DNA of 64,000 nt from QKMZ01 sp012965515 (GCA_937879965.1 CALFMP010000036.1:624354-688353); one strand, 5' to 3'. Counted from the stretch's first letter, positions 7,755 through 17,158 are shown. Notes: generated by a model not told the origin, from the sequence alone. A program made the numbers and translations.

Positions 7755-10058
7755 ATGGCAACTAAAAACCGCAACAAAACTGCGAAGAAACCTAAGCCTC
7801 CAACCGCTCTTACGGAGAGCCCGAAGCTTGTCGTTGAAGAGAACTGCGAACCGGTTTCTGTTTCCACTGTTGACGTGTTTTTTGAACCAGTGGCGCAGTC
7901 CGTGTCAGAACCACAGGCAGAGGTTGCTTCCGATACAGGGGCGGTCGCGAATCCTGAGTCAGCCGCTGAAGGTTCTAAAGCACCGGTCGAGTCAGTTTCC
8001 AATTCTCAAGCAAAAGAGCCTTCTCAACCAACTCTGCTTTGCGAGCACGAGTCAATTCGTAAGATGGAACAGATTGTGAAGGAAAAGCCGTGGCTAGTTT
8101 GGGCGGTGATCCTCGGCGTTCCTGTTGTGATGTTTCTATTTAGAAAACTTTTGCTGCCAATCATGCTGGTTGTGCTCATACTCTTTGCGTATCAGGAGCT
8201 TAGTAAGTTTCTTCCTGCCGGTCCACGCCAAAAATTCGAGCGTTGGGTTGCACGCTTACGATTCATAAATAAGTATGGCGGCTACGTGTATGACGGAGTT
8301 CGGCAGATTCGTCCTTTCCTGATGGCTGGCGTCACGTTTTGGTCGGGACCGTTTCTCATCGTCTGGATGTTTATCACTTATGTCCGCAAGATGTTCACAA
8401 GAAATGAGAAGTATGTCCGTGCGGATTTGTATTCGCCAGATAAGATCATCATCGAGCAATCGGTGTCTAAGCCGGTGGAAGATGAGGAAGGCGCCAACTT
8501 CTACCATTCCCCGGCATTTGCCATTACCCTTCTTGCAATCTTTGCACTGGGCGTTCCGACAGCCGCGACAATCGGTGTGTACAACCTCTTCGGAATTGAT
8601 GCCCTTCTCGGATATCCGTCCAAAGATCCGGGCTTTACCAAAATCATCTTACTAATCGGATTCTACATCTCGAGTTTTTGCTGGTGTGCAAGCGCACTTT
8701 TCTTCCGTGCTTGGTTTACCTACCCGCTCAATTTCAGCAGCAATGCTTACGACGTTGTGCTCGACGAGAATGCGATCGACAAGAAAAACATCAAGGGCTG
8801 GTTTGCAGAGCTGATGTGGTTTTGCTACCCGGAGTATTTACCGGTCAAAATTAAGTGGAAGGACTTGCACGAAGTCAAAATTACACAAGGTGGTTTCGGT
8901 CGACTATATCCGTTGCCTGACTCGTTGTTTTCCAAAGACAGTATTGTCTACAGAGTTCTGAATAAAGGCGCCGCGTTTACGGATGCGATTGTAGATCGCA
9001 TTGGTCGCTGCGAGTTTGTTGAATTCCGTACGGCTGGTTCGGTCGCTCAATCGATCAAGCTGCGACTGTGGCAAATGAACAAAGACGACCGTGCTCGGGT
9101 TTTCTACGCGATAAGGAAGTGGGCACCGCTTGTGGTGGTGCCTGATAATGTGCAGCAGGTGCTACTGGGATCAGCTGTTCTTGCTGAAACTCGCTATACG
9201 CAGATTTGGTTTGATTTACTAACTTCAAAAAGCGACCGCCAGCGCAAAGAATTGCTCGATGCCGGAGATCGTTTGAGAAATGGGGAGCTTGAGGTCGTGA
9301 GCAAGCTCGATTCAGGTGGGCAGGCGAACGTTTATCTCGCGAAATCAGCAGAGGAGAAAACTGTTGTCATCAAGGAATTCATTCTGACTGGTGACGATGA
9401 TGTGGGTAACTTGATTGAATCTGCTGCAGACTTTGAAAACGAAGGCTCGATTCTGGCGCGTTTGGAACATCCGAAAGTTGTGAAGCTCCATGATGTTTTT
9501 ACTGAGGATAGGCGCGTTTACCTGGTTCTCGAACATGTGGAAGGTCGGTCCTTGAGACAACTGGTCGCTAGCCAAGGACCTGTTTCTGAAGCTGAAGCAG
9601 TACGGTTGGGCGGCGAGATGGGTAAGGTTCTCACCTACCTTCACTCAATCGTTCCGCCAATCGTGCACAGAGATTTCACACCAGACAATATTATTCTGAT
9701 GCCTGACGGCAGCATCAAAGTCATCGACTTCAGTGTTGCGGGAAGTTCTGCCAACGTCAAAGATGGAGATTGTGTCGGCAAACATTCCTACACGCCGGCC
9801 GAGCAATTTCGCGGACAGCCGTGCCCACAGAGCGATTTGTACGCGCTGGGTGCGACCCTCTACTTCTTGACTGTCGGCTCCGACCCCCCGCCGATTACAC
9901 AATTGCATCCTGCGGCGAAAGTGGACGGTTTGTCTCCTCAATTCGACGCGATTGTCGCTAAGCTGACCGCCAATTCATTGCAAGAGCGCTACGAAACCGC
10001 CGCCTGGTTGGACATTGAGCTTTCGTCGTTGCAGAAAGACTCATATATAATTGTTTGA
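7755..10058 (+). CDS. Second membrane Ser/Thr kinase, paralogue of the upstream gene
   Basis: 767 residues; the ATG follows the TAG of the first kinase with no gap, so the two are very probably translated as one operon. The N-terminal ~100 residues are Ser/Glu/Pro-rich, followed by about five membrane helices (~115-330), a beta-rich segment (~335-500) similar in position to that of the first kinase, and a C-terminal kinase domain (~510-767). Visible motifs: VVIKEF (Lys ~537), HRDFTPDN (~637) and VIDFSVAG (~657), where the DFG Gly is Ser. The activation segment reads SYTPAEQFRG in place of SYxAPEQ. Catalytic-loop Lys is again Thr. It may still be active, because the metal-binding Asp and Asn are kept, but weak or altered activity is possible. 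Confidence 0.88.
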   Translation: MATKNRNKTAKKPKPPTALTESPKLVVEENCEPVSVSTVDVFFEPVAQSVSEPQAEVASDTGAVANPESAAEGSKAPVESVSNSQAKEPSQPTLLCEHESIRKMEQIVKEKPWLVWAVILGVPVVMFLFRKLLLPIMLVVLILFAYQELSKFLPAGPRQKFERWVARLRFINKYGGYVYDGVRQIRPFLMAGVTFWSGPFLIVWMFITYVRKMFTRNEKYVRADLYSPDKIIIEQSVSKPVEDEEGANFYHSPAFAITLLAIFALGVPTAATIGVYNLFGIDALLGYPSKDPGFTKIILLIGFYISSFCWCASALFFRAWFTYPLNFSSNAYDVVLDENAIDKKNIKGWFAELMWFCYPEYLPVKIKWKDLHEVKITQGGFGRLYPLPDSLFSKDSIVYRVLNKGAAFTDAIVDRIGRCEFVEFRTAGSVAQSIKLRLWQMNKDDRARVFYAIRKWAPLVVVPDNVQQVLLGSAVLAETRYTQIWFDLLTSKSDRQRKELLDAGDRLRNGELEVVSKLDSGGQANVYLAKSAEEKTVVIKEFILTGDDDVGNLIESAADFENEGSILARLEHPKVVKLHDVFTEDRRVYLVLEHVEGRSLRQLVASQGPVSEAEAVRLGGEMGKVLTYLHSIVPPIVHRDFTPDNIILMPDGSIKVIDFSVAGSSANVKDGDCVGKHSYTPAEQFRGQPCPQSDLYALGATLYFLTVGSDPPPITQLHPAAKVDGLSPQFDAIVAKLTANSLQERYETAAWLDIELSSLQKDSYIIV

Positions 10059-10201
10059 TTAAAGAAGGCGTTGCCAGGCGGTCGAACCATAAGAATGGGA
10101 ATAGTTTTCAACAACGTCAGTCGCCGAAAAAAGAATCGCCCAAGTATTTTGTAAACCAAGTCGTTTTTCAACCCAAGTTGTTTCAAAAACAAGAGGTCTC
10201 A

Positions 10202-12013
10202 ATGAAATTCTTCAGCTCAAAGGTCGCCGGACTGACGAGGCTGACCTTACTGGCGTGCTTTCTTTTGGTTTCTACAAATCCAGCCCTTGCCGAGCGAATC
10301 AAGTCATTCAATGCTGATATTAAGCTCGACAAAGATGGAACAGCGCATGTTGAAGAAACATTGGTCATGGACTTCGGCACCAATCGGCGCCATGGTATTC
10401 GCCGCTTCATACCAACTGTGTACAACCGTAAAGGCGGCTTGTACAACATTGTTTTGAACTTTACCGGTGTAAAGGATCAAAGAGGCAATCCTTACAGATA
10501 CGAAGCTCACAGAGCCGCCCGCGACATTGTGTTGCAGATTGGCGATCCGGATGTTCAAGTTTCCGGAGTCATGACATACAAAATTGACTACGACGTTCGA
10601 CGCGCGATCAACTATTTGGAAGGCGGTCCTGAATTTTACTGGAACGTCAATGGCAACGAAGGCAAATTTCCAGTCGACTTAGCTACTGCCAAACTCACGT
10701 TTCCGCAAGGCGTAAACATCAAAGACATCAGAACGACATCTTATGTCGGCTACTTCGGCTCGAAGAAGCACGCTAATGTTACACGTGATGCCGACGACAT
10801 CACATTTAGTGCCAAGAACTTAAATCCGGGTGAAGGGCTGACCATTGTTGCAGGACTTCCGGCTGCAGCAATTCCACAACCGACAAAAATTCAGCAAGCC
10901 CGAGATTGGTTTTTGGATTGGTATCCGCTGGTTGTATTGCCGGCCGGTACTTCGATCATGCTTTATCTCTACTGGGTTTTTCAAGGAAAAGATCGAGGTC
11001 CGCGCCGCGCTGTGGGTGTTGAATTCACGCCTCCGTCAGATCTGACACCGGCAGAAGTCGGCACATTGATCGATGAGAAAGTCGACATGCCTGACGTGAC
11101 GTCGACGCTGATCGATCTTGCGGCTCGAGGCTATCTCAGGATAAGACAATTGCCCTATAACGGCATTCTGATGATGAGTGACAAGGACTACGAGTTTAAG
11201 AAGTTGTCGCCTCCTGCCAACGCTATCCCGCTCAAACAACACGAAACATTTTTCATGGCTGCGCTCTTCGGATACGTTTGCGACACGACTTATTTGTCCT
11301 CGCTTCAAGGTAAGTTTCAACCGCATATCGTCGACATCAAAAATTCCCTCTGGAAGCAGCTCCTGAATGGTGGCTATTTCACACGACATCCCGACAATGA
11401 CCGCGCCCTCTTCCGTGCGATTGGACTTGGTTTGATTCTTGTCGCCGGTATATACATGGCTTTGCACACATGGAATGAAGGTGTCGCCGGTGGTGGCGGT
11501 CTGGTTCTGTCCGGTTTGATCACCCTTTTGTCGGCCGGTGCCATGCCGTCACGTACCGACCTCGGCTCGAAGACTCTTTCGGAATGCTTGTCGTTCAAAC
11601 GATTCGTCGAGAAAGCTGAGAAGCAGCGTATAGCGGTCCTTGCGAAAGAAGATCCGACCATCTTTGGAAGGCTTTTGCCTTACGCGATGGTATTGGGCTG
11701 CGCGGACATGTGGGCAGAGAAATTTAAAGAACTGCTTGTAACTCCACCGGATTGGTATCAACCCTATAACGACGGCGCTACCTTCTCCGCTTTCGATCCC
11801 GTTTGGTACTTCGATGATCTTGGGCGCGGCATGTATACGATTCAATCCGGCTTTACTCAGCCGCCGGTTATTCGAAGCGGCTACTCCGGCGGCGGCGGCA
11901 GTGGTGGCGGTGATGGTGGCTGGGGTGGTTTCGGCGGCGGTGGCGGCTTCAGTGGATTCGACGGCGGCTTTAGCGGCGGCGGATTTGGTGGGGGCGGCAC
12001 TGATTCCTGGTAG
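10202..12013 (+). CDS. DUF2207-type membrane protein with Gly-rich tail
   Basis: 603 residues. The frame is open further upstream, but the ATG at 10202 is preferred: AAGAGG lies six to seven bases before it and it begins a clear Sec leader (LTLLACFLLVSTNPALA). Residues ~30-250 are a beta-rich outside domain (DKDGTAHVEETLVMDFG is a typical DUF2207 opening), followed by a membrane helix (~240-262), a cytoplasmic winged-helix-like part, and two further helices near ~405-450. The last ~45 residues are almost all Gly with Ser, Phe and Asp, as in many DUF2207/TPM proteins. It sits 143 bp behind the kinases on the same strand. The family is commonly seen beside lemA; its biochemical role is not established. 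Confidence 0.85.
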   Translation: MKFFSSKVAGLTRLTLLACFLLVSTNPALAERIKSFNADIKLDKDGTAHVEETLVMDFGTNRRHGIRRFIPTVYNRKGGLYNIVLNFTGVKDQRGNPYRYEAHRAARDIVLQIGDPDVQVSGVMTYKIDYDVRRAINYLEGGPEFYWNVNGNEGKFPVDLATAKLTFPQGVNIKDIRTTSYVGYFGSKKHANVTRDADDITFSAKNLNPGEGLTIVAGLPAAAIPQPTKIQQARDWFLDWYPLVVLPAGTSIMLYLYWVFQGKDRGPRRAVGVEFTPPSDLTPAEVGTLIDEKVDMPDVTSTLIDLAARGYLRIRQLPYNGILMMSDKDYEFKKLSPPANAIPLKQHETFFMAALFGYVCDTTYLSSLQGKFQPHIVDIKNSLWKQLLNGGYFTRHPDNDRALFRAIGLGLILVAGIYMALHTWNEGVAGGGGLVLSGLITLLSAGAMPSRTDLGSKTLSECLSFKRFVEKAEKQRIAVLAKEDPTIFGRLLPYAMVLGCADMWAEKFKELLVTPPDWYQPYNDGATFSAFDPVWYFDDLGRGMYTIQSGFTQPPVIRSGYSGGGGSGGGDGGWGGFGGGGGFSGFDGGFSGGGFGGGGTDSW

Positions 12014-12308
12014 TTTTCACAGAAATGTTGTTCAGAAAACAAAAATCGATTTCGCACTCTAAATTTCTGTTGCGAAACCGCCGGCGATTTTTGCGCCATT
12101 AAATCTGTTGAATGCGATTCCTGAAAACTATGGGGCGGCGGCTCGCTTCACAACTACATCCCCACAAAATCCCTCAGAGTAGGGAGATTACGCAGGGTTT
12201 TCAAGCGATAAGTAATCGCTCACTTTGCTCGACAATGATCGTTCAACGACTTAACATAGGAGAGTCGAATTCAAATGAATTTGATCGCTGTTTGTGAGGA
12301 TTTGGTAG
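12014..12308. other. Intergenic region
   Basis: No supported gene. It should hold the promoter of the 12309 gene; GAGG at about 12295 is the likely ribosome site for its TTG start. No clear hairpin terminator for the DUF2207 gene was seen. Confidence 0.5.
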
Positions 12309-12893
12309 TTGTTGCAAGAGCTGCCCAGTAACATCAGTTATCTGAAAGAGTACATTTGCCCGGTTTCTGAACTCGAAGATAATCTAGTAGAGGTCAGAGA
12401 TATATTTGGTGGATTGCCGCCTGGTATCATCCCTGGTGCTTGGCGAAAAGGGCGCGGATATTACGCTCGCAATCTTGCTGGTCCGAAGCCGACCAAAGAA
12501 ATCATTCAATCTGTCGAACAATATCTTTTCTACGGTGACCCCAGCCGCAATCTTTTTGCGCTCGGTCATGGTTACGACGAGCAACGTCAGTGGGTAATCA
12601 ACAACATTCTGCTCGACGGCGCTCCGGCACGTACGCAAGCAAGCTACAGAAAACTGCCCTTCGAAGTGAAACGCCGCGCACGCCTCTGGGGCGATCGCGT
12701 TGCTGATTGCCTCGATCTTGTTGATGAAACAGACAGTATCGAGGTTCTCAAAACCGCAATTGTCTCACTGAAAGCGTTGCTTTTCACGGCGCCGTCTGAT
12801 TGCGATGCACAAGGACTTCGCTCCGTAATTCGCCACCTGCGCATGGTGCTCTCTCAGCACACCGTCGAAGGCACCTGGGGACTCGTTCGCTAA
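12309..12893 (+). CDS. Hypothetical protein, 194 aa
   Basis: Starts at TTG (12309); the frame upstream is closed by a TAG and no ATG fits before conserved-looking sequence begins. GAGG is about ten bases upstream. The protein is soluble and mostly helical with many charged and aromatic residues, has no leader and no membrane helix, and shows no motif I can assign. The segment PSRNLFALGHGYDEQRQW and the helical C-terminus (~130-190) look like a compact globular domain. It ends convergently to the response regulator at 12938 with a 44-bp gap. Coding is supported by codon use and length; function is unknown. Confidence 0.7.
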   Translation: MLQELPSNISYLKEYICPVSELEDNLVEVRDIFGGLPPGIIPGAWRKGRGYYARNLAGPKPTKEIIQSVEQYLFYGDPSRNLFALGHGYDEQRQWVINNILLDGAPARTQASYRKLPFEVKRRARLWGDRVADCLDLVDETDSIEVLKTAIVSLKALLFTAPSDCDAQGLRSVIRHLRMVLSQHTVEGTWGLVR

Positions 12894-12937
12894 ATCTTGT
12901 GATGCAGGAGTGATGCGGCGCTAATGACTAGTGCGCT

Positions 12938-13624
12938 CTATTTCTTGTCCGTAGTCTTTGTTTCGAATTTGTACCCGACGCCGTATACGGTTTTAATTTC
13001 CGCCTGCAACGTGTCTCCCAACTTATTGCGCAATCGATTGACGTAAACCTTCACCGCATCAGTCGACGCTTCCGTGTCCGATTGCCAAACTCTGGCAATG
13101 ATCGCTTCGGGACTGAAAACTTGATTTGGATGGCGCATGAGAAACTCGAGCAGTGCAAATTCGCGTTTGGTAAGTGGAATTTCAACGCCATCTTTGGTGA
13201 AAGTGAATGTTTTGGCGTTCAGTTCATAGTCCGCTGTTTTTAGAACATTGGTCTGAACACCTTCCGGTCGTCTCATCAATGCGCGCACTCGGGCGGCCAA
13301 CTCTTTGACATGGAAAGGTTTAGTCAGATAATCATCTGCACCCGAATCAAGGCCTAACTCCTTTTCTTCAATCTTGCCGCGCCCTGTCAATATGATCACC
13401 TTTCCTTCACCGCCGCGGTGTCGGTAAGTTCTTAGGATGTCGACGCCGTCTTTGTCCGGCAGCCCGAGGTCTAACACAATCAGGTCGTATTCCGAAACCG
13501 CTAACAAGGTCAGCGCATCAGCTCCGCTGGCGGCATGCTCGACCATATGCCCTTCGCCCTTCAACAACTCTGTGACTGAGTCAGCCAGGTTTGAATCGTC
13601 TTCGACTATGAGTAGCTTTGCCAT
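12938..13624 (-). CDS. OmpR/PhoB-family response regulator (paralogue of 3152-3838)
   Basis: 228 residues. Receiver with D9/D10, D52 (IVLDLGLPDKDG) and the switch Lys in YLTKPFH, then an OmpR-type winged helix (LTKREFALLEFLMRHP, ARVWQSD, VYVNRLRNKL). It is the same length as the regulator at 3152-3838 and shares long stretches with it, notably YLTKPFH and LLEFLMRHPNQVFS, so the two arose by duplication. It is divergently oriented from the histidine kinase at 13730, with a 105-bp shared upstream region that probably carries both promoters and may be autoregulated. The kinase is the obvious partner. Confidence 0.93.
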   Translation of the reverse strand: MAKLLIVEDDSNLADSVTELLKGEGHMVEHAASGADALTLLAVSEYDLIVLDLGLPDKDGVDILRTYRHRGGEGKVIILTGRGKIEEKELGLDSGADDYLTKPFHVKELAARVRALMRRPEGVQTNVLKTADYELNAKTFTFTKDGVEIPLTKREFALLEFLMRHPNQVFSPEAIIARVWQSDTEASTDAVKVYVNRLRNKLGDTLQAEIKTVYGVGYKFETKTTDKK

Positions 13625-13729
13625 GCTGCCAGTAGTTTTCCAGTTGCCGGGGGTACGTAGTTTTTAGCCTAGCCTGATATATTCTACCCACCGGGACTGC
13701 CATCACGTTTTTACCGACCAAAGAGCGGC

Positions 13730-15538
13730 ATGGGATTAAATCTGAAAATCGGTCAGTACGGCTTGTTGGTGGCGCTGCTGCCGGTTTTTGTCGCTTTGCT
13801 GATTTTAGGATTTCTCGCGCTGCAGCTTCAGGAGTCAGAGAAGCAAGTCGAGCGGGAAAGGCAAGCAAAAACTCTGATTATGGAGTCTTCCAACCTTCTG
13901 CAGTATCTGGATGAGATGAAGCGTGCTCTTTCTGGTCTGGCGGACAGTAATGCGCCTCTCTTTTCGATTGAACTTCAGAAGCGGAAAGATCAGTTCGCCG
14001 GTTCGCTGAAGAAAATTGAGTCCGGCTTGGTGTCTGCTCCTCAAAAAGATGCTTTCGTTCAATTGAAGAGTGCGGCACTTTCTGCGGTTGAAGAGATTGA
14101 GGAAACGCAGAAGGCGCTCGCAACCGCGCCTAAGGAAGTAGTCGAGTTTCGGATGAAAGAGTCCGACAGACAATTACAGGCTTTGAGAAGCACGCTCAGC
14201 AGCAAGCAAGAAGCTTTTAGCAACGCGACTTCCGATATTCAGGAGTCGAGTGCGCAACAAGGAGAAAGCAGTCGCCAGTTTGTGTGGGCAATTTTGGTTG
14301 CAGGAACTGTTGCGATGGTCGTTGTGGCTGTAGTTATGTCTTTGGGGTTCGGACGTCGGATTACCGGACGACTGAAAGTTCTCACTGACAATAGTTTTCG
14401 TCTCGCCTCGAGAATGCCGCTGAATGAAAAGATGAAAGGGCTGGATGAGATATCTGAGTTGGACAAAAGCTTTCACTGGATGGCAAATCAGCTTGAAGAT
14501 TTGGCGCGTAAAGAGCGCGCTATGACAGAAAATGCGGTTGACGTCATTTGCTCGATTTCTGATGAAGGGAATTTTCGCGAAGTAAATTCTGCGGCAATCA
14601 AACTCTGGGGATACAAGCCGGAAGAACTTCTCGGGCAAAAACTTATTTCACTCGTTCGCGAATCAGATAAGGAGAAGACTTTAAAAACATTTGCATCTGC
14701 AAAAAAAGACGGAAATCAAATTGAAGTTGAGAATGCCATCAAGCACAAGAACGGCAATTATGTCGAGGTTCTTTGGAGCGGAGGTTGGTCGTCTGTCGAT
14801 GGCGCGATGTTTTGTGTGGCTCATGATATCACTGAGAAAAAGCAGATCGAAAATCTAAAGCGTGATTTCGTCAACATGGTCAGCCATGATTTGAGAACTC
14901 CACTCACGTCAATTCAAGCGTTTTTGGAAATGTTGTCAGCCGGTTTTTATGACAGCAGTCCCGAGAAGATGCACAGTAAAGCCAAGTATTCCGAGGCTGA
15001 TGTTGGACGTTTAATTTCGATGATTAATAGCTTGCTGCAACTTGAGAAGATGGAAGCTGGACACATTGAAATCGTCGCCGCTCATACTCAAGTTGAAGAT
15101 GTTGTAGATAGGTCTTTCAACTCTGTTCAGTCGCTTGCAGAGCGCTCAAAAATCACGCTTGTGAAAAACACTTGTGATGCCGTGATTTTCGCCGATGAGG
15201 ATCAGTTGATTCAGGTGATGGTCAACCTTTTGTCGAATGCAATAAAGTTTTCGAATCCTGGTGGTACTGTGACAGTGAAGGCTATCGAGCAAGAAAATAT
15301 GGTCGAGTTTCAAGTCATCGATCAAGGTCGAGGTATCGCGCCTGATTTTATCGACAAGATATTTGACCGATTCAAACAAGTTGAATTGTCTGACTCTCGT
15401 GTCAAGGGTGGTACCGGGTTGGGGCTCGCCGTTTGCAAAATGCTAGTCGAAGCTCACCGCGGCAAAATCTGGGTGACCAGCAAAGAGAATGTGGGAAGTA
15501 CTTTTCACTTCACAATTCCTACACGTAGCCCAACATAG
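13730..15538 (+). CDS. Membrane sensor histidine kinase with PAS (paralogue of 1176-3062)
   Basis: 602 residues: membrane helix ~10-32, a helical outside sensor (~35-180), helix ~184-206, HAMP-like linker, PAS (~263-365) and kinase core. H box NMVSHDLRTPLTS with His ~386; N box LLSNAIKFSN; G1 DQGRGIAPDF; F box IFDRFKQV; G2 GTGLGLAVCK. The plan, including the sensor of long helices, matches the kinase at 1176-3062; the main difference is the lack of the acidic C-terminal tail. AGAG lies a few bases before the ATG. It is transcribed away from its presumed partner regulator at 12938 and ends at a bidirectional terminator. The ligand is unknown. Confidence 0.93.
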   Translation: MGLNLKIGQYGLLVALLPVFVALLILGFLALQLQESEKQVERERQAKTLIMESSNLLQYLDEMKRALSGLADSNAPLFSIELQKRKDQFAGSLKKIESGLVSAPQKDAFVQLKSAALSAVEEIEETQKALATAPKEVVEFRMKESDRQLQALRSTLSSKQEAFSNATSDIQESSAQQGESSRQFVWAILVAGTVAMVVVAVVMSLGFGRRITGRLKVLTDNSFRLASRMPLNEKMKGLDEISELDKSFHWMANQLEDLARKERAMTENAVDVICSISDEGNFREVNSAAIKLWGYKPEELLGQKLISLVRESDKEKTLKTFASAKKDGNQIEVENAIKHKNGNYVEVLWSGGWSSVDGAMFCVAHDITEKKQIENLKRDFVNMVSHDLRTPLTSIQAFLEMLSAGFYDSSPEKMHSKAKYSEADVGRLISMINSLLQLEKMEAGHIEIVAAHTQVEDVVDRSFNSVQSLAERSKITLVKNTCDAVIFADEDQLIQVMVNLLSNAIKFSNPGGTVTVKAIEQENMVEFQVIDQGRGIAPDFIDKIFDRFKQVELSDSRVKGGTGLGLAVCKMLVEAHRGKIWVTSKENVGSTFHFTIPTRSPT

Positions 15539-15575
15539 GCTTGAATTCGTGTCATGAAGTCTCGGTAACGGCAGT

Positions 15576-15603
15576 AAAAAACCACTGCAGGGCAGTGGTT
15601 TTT
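15576..15603. terminator. Bidirectional intrinsic terminator
   Basis: Perfect 8-bp stem ACCACTGC / GCAGTGGT with a three-base loop, flanked by an A-run on the left and a T-run on the right. It lies between the convergent histidine kinase (ends 15538) and LuxR-type regulator (ends 15636) and can serve both. Confidence 0.9.
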
Positions 15604-15635
15604 CACTTGGGCGTTGGCTTAACTTTTAGAGATCT

Positions 15636-16523
15636 TTATTGCACGACAATAGACTGCTGGTGTTGAGCGACACTAGCGGTGTTCGCTGGCACTGCGAAAT
15701 TCAGTTGTGGTTGGATTAATTGTTCGTGCGTTACCAAACCCACTTCTTGCTGCGCTGCTAGTGTTTTTGTGGTCGGTCGTGCCATCTGTGACAGTCCTAA
15801 CCACGCTTCGCACTCCACCTCCGCTGCCTGAAGTTGTTCCAGTCGCAGATAGCCTCTTCGAAGTGCTTCCATGACTAGACGTGTTCTTGGGTTGAATACT
15901 TCCACTTCGTGATTTTGTCTCAGCCTCCAATGATCTCTTCTCAGAATTTTCAGTGCAAGAGTTGCCAGCCTGTTTTGCACACCACGGACAGTCAACCCGC
16001 TGCGAGCTGAAATTGCTCTGTCGGTGAGACCTAAAGCGATATCAATTAGGGTTTCCCTCTCTGCGTCTGAAAGAAAGTCGCTTCTATGAGCAGGACGAAT
16101 CATCGAGGTGCGTACTGCGGGATCGGTGTACTGATGATTGTTGAGAAAAACTGCCATGATCGCATAACGTAATTTTTCATCACCTTCAGATTTAAGAACA
16201 TATCCATACAATGCCTGGGTTGAAGCAGCACGCATGATCTCTCCAAGATAACCATCACTGTGCGTATGCACCCAAAACAATATTTTGGTTCTTTTTTCAA
16301 TTTCCCAAATATCTTTCGCCAGCGCCAATCCTCCTGCACCATTCAGGCTTATATCTAGAATCACCATCTCTGGTCTCGAACGTTTAAAAGCTTCTAGCCC
16401 ATCATTATTACTTTTGGCTTCAATAATGTGTACATCTGAACTTCGTGACAGCACCGACATGACCATCTCTATCGCATGTTTTCGCGCAAAAGGAATGCTG
16501 TCGATAATGAGCACCTGTACCAT
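15636..16523 (-). CDS. Response regulator, NarL/LuxR-like
   Basis: 295 residues. The ATG at 16523 is chosen over an in-frame TTG at 16529 because AGGAG sits eight bases before the ATG but only two before the TTG. The receiver keeps the phospho-acceptor (D57 in MVILDISL) and the switch Lys (GYVLKSEG), but the usual acidic pair is reduced to one Asp (LIIDSIP), so metal binding may be altered. Residues ~150-205 form a LuxR-type helix-turn-helix (LSDAERETLIDIALGLTDRA, then VRGVQNRLATLALK). A C-terminal extension of ~90 residues has no clear domain and ends in Gln/Val-rich sequence. It faces away from the cell-wall protein cassette that begins at 16826 and is a candidate regulator of it. Confidence 0.82.
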   Translation of the reverse strand: MVQVLIIDSIPFARKHAIEMVMSVLSRSSDVHIIEAKSNNDGLEAFKRSRPEMVILDISLNGAGGLALAKDIWEIEKRTKILFWVHTHSDGYLGEIMRAASTQALYGYVLKSEGDEKLRYAIMAVFLNNHQYTDPAVRTSMIRPAHRSDFLSDAERETLIDIALGLTDRAISARSGLTVRGVQNRLATLALKILRRDHWRLRQNHEVEVFNPRTRLVMEALRRGYLRLEQLQAAEVECEAWLGLSQMARPTTKTLAAQQEVGLVTHEQLIQPQLNFAVPANTASVAQHQQSIVVQ

Positions 16524-16825
16524 CGGCAATTCTCCTCTGGCGGGACCGATGCGACGATTGTCATGATATGGAGTAAATAAGTCGTAAACGCAGAGGTCGA
16601 ACCTTTATATAGCGAATTTGCGCGAAAACCACCGCGCTGTTATGTCCGCCTTAGAACGACACACATCGCTTCGATGTTGCCTAGATTTCGATTTACGACT
16701 TTGATACCTTTGCTTCCTATTATTGCGTTTGTAATCGCTTGAACAACAATTTGCGATTGCAGTTTTCCCTCTTCACTCGTTTTTACCAAGCAATCAAGCA
16801 TGGCTTGCTGTGAGGTGTTATATCA
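16524..16825. promoter_or_regulatory. Divergent upstream region
   Basis: About 300 bp with no supported gene between the LuxR-type regulator (minus) and the 16826 cassette (plus). It must carry promoters for both sides; AT-rich stretches such as ctttatatag near 16608 are candidates, but no convincing -35/-10 pair was fixed. Confidence 0.4.
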
Positions 16826-17098
16826 ATGCAAAATGTTTTTGATAAAGCAGTGGGAAGCGGTGGCGGTGGTTCTTCATATCAAGCTCGCAATCAGATGAGC
16901 AGTCTCGCGTTTATAAAGGAAGTTGAGTTCTACATGCGACAGCGCTCAGGTCAGTTGGGCGCCAAGCCTCTTGCCACGTCTCTCGAGAACGATTTGAGTA
17001 TTGAACTAACAGTTAACCATAGCTTGCTGCAAGTTATTGACGATTATTCTTTCTACGACTCAGTCCACCTCGCTTCGCATTCGATGCTGCGTTCTTGA
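16826..17098 (+). CDS. Small hypothetical protein, 90 aa
   Basis: ATG with GAGGTG about ten bases upstream. The short protein has a Gly/Ser-rich N-terminus (VGSGGGGSSYQ) and a helical C-terminal half; no leader and no membrane helix. The Gly-rich start resembles that of the 19316 protein in the same cassette. It lies 60 bp ahead of the LysM/EF-hand-like gene on the same strand and may be its co-transcribed partner, for instance a chaperone or substrate. No family was recognised. Confidence 0.55.
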   Translation: MQNVFDKAVGSGGGGSSYQARNQMSSLAFIKEVEFYMRQRSGQLGAKPLATSLENDLSIELTVNHSLLQVIDDYSFYDSVHLASHSMLRS

Positions 17099-17158
17099 TT
17101 CTGTTCAGACGTCGCGCTCACCCTAAGGTTTAACTTAAATCAACGAGGAGTTTTTAGC

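Noticed and set aside
10055..10201. N-terminal extension of the DUF2207-type gene
   Set aside because: The extension lacks hydrophobic leader character and a ribosome site, while the ATG at 10202 has both.
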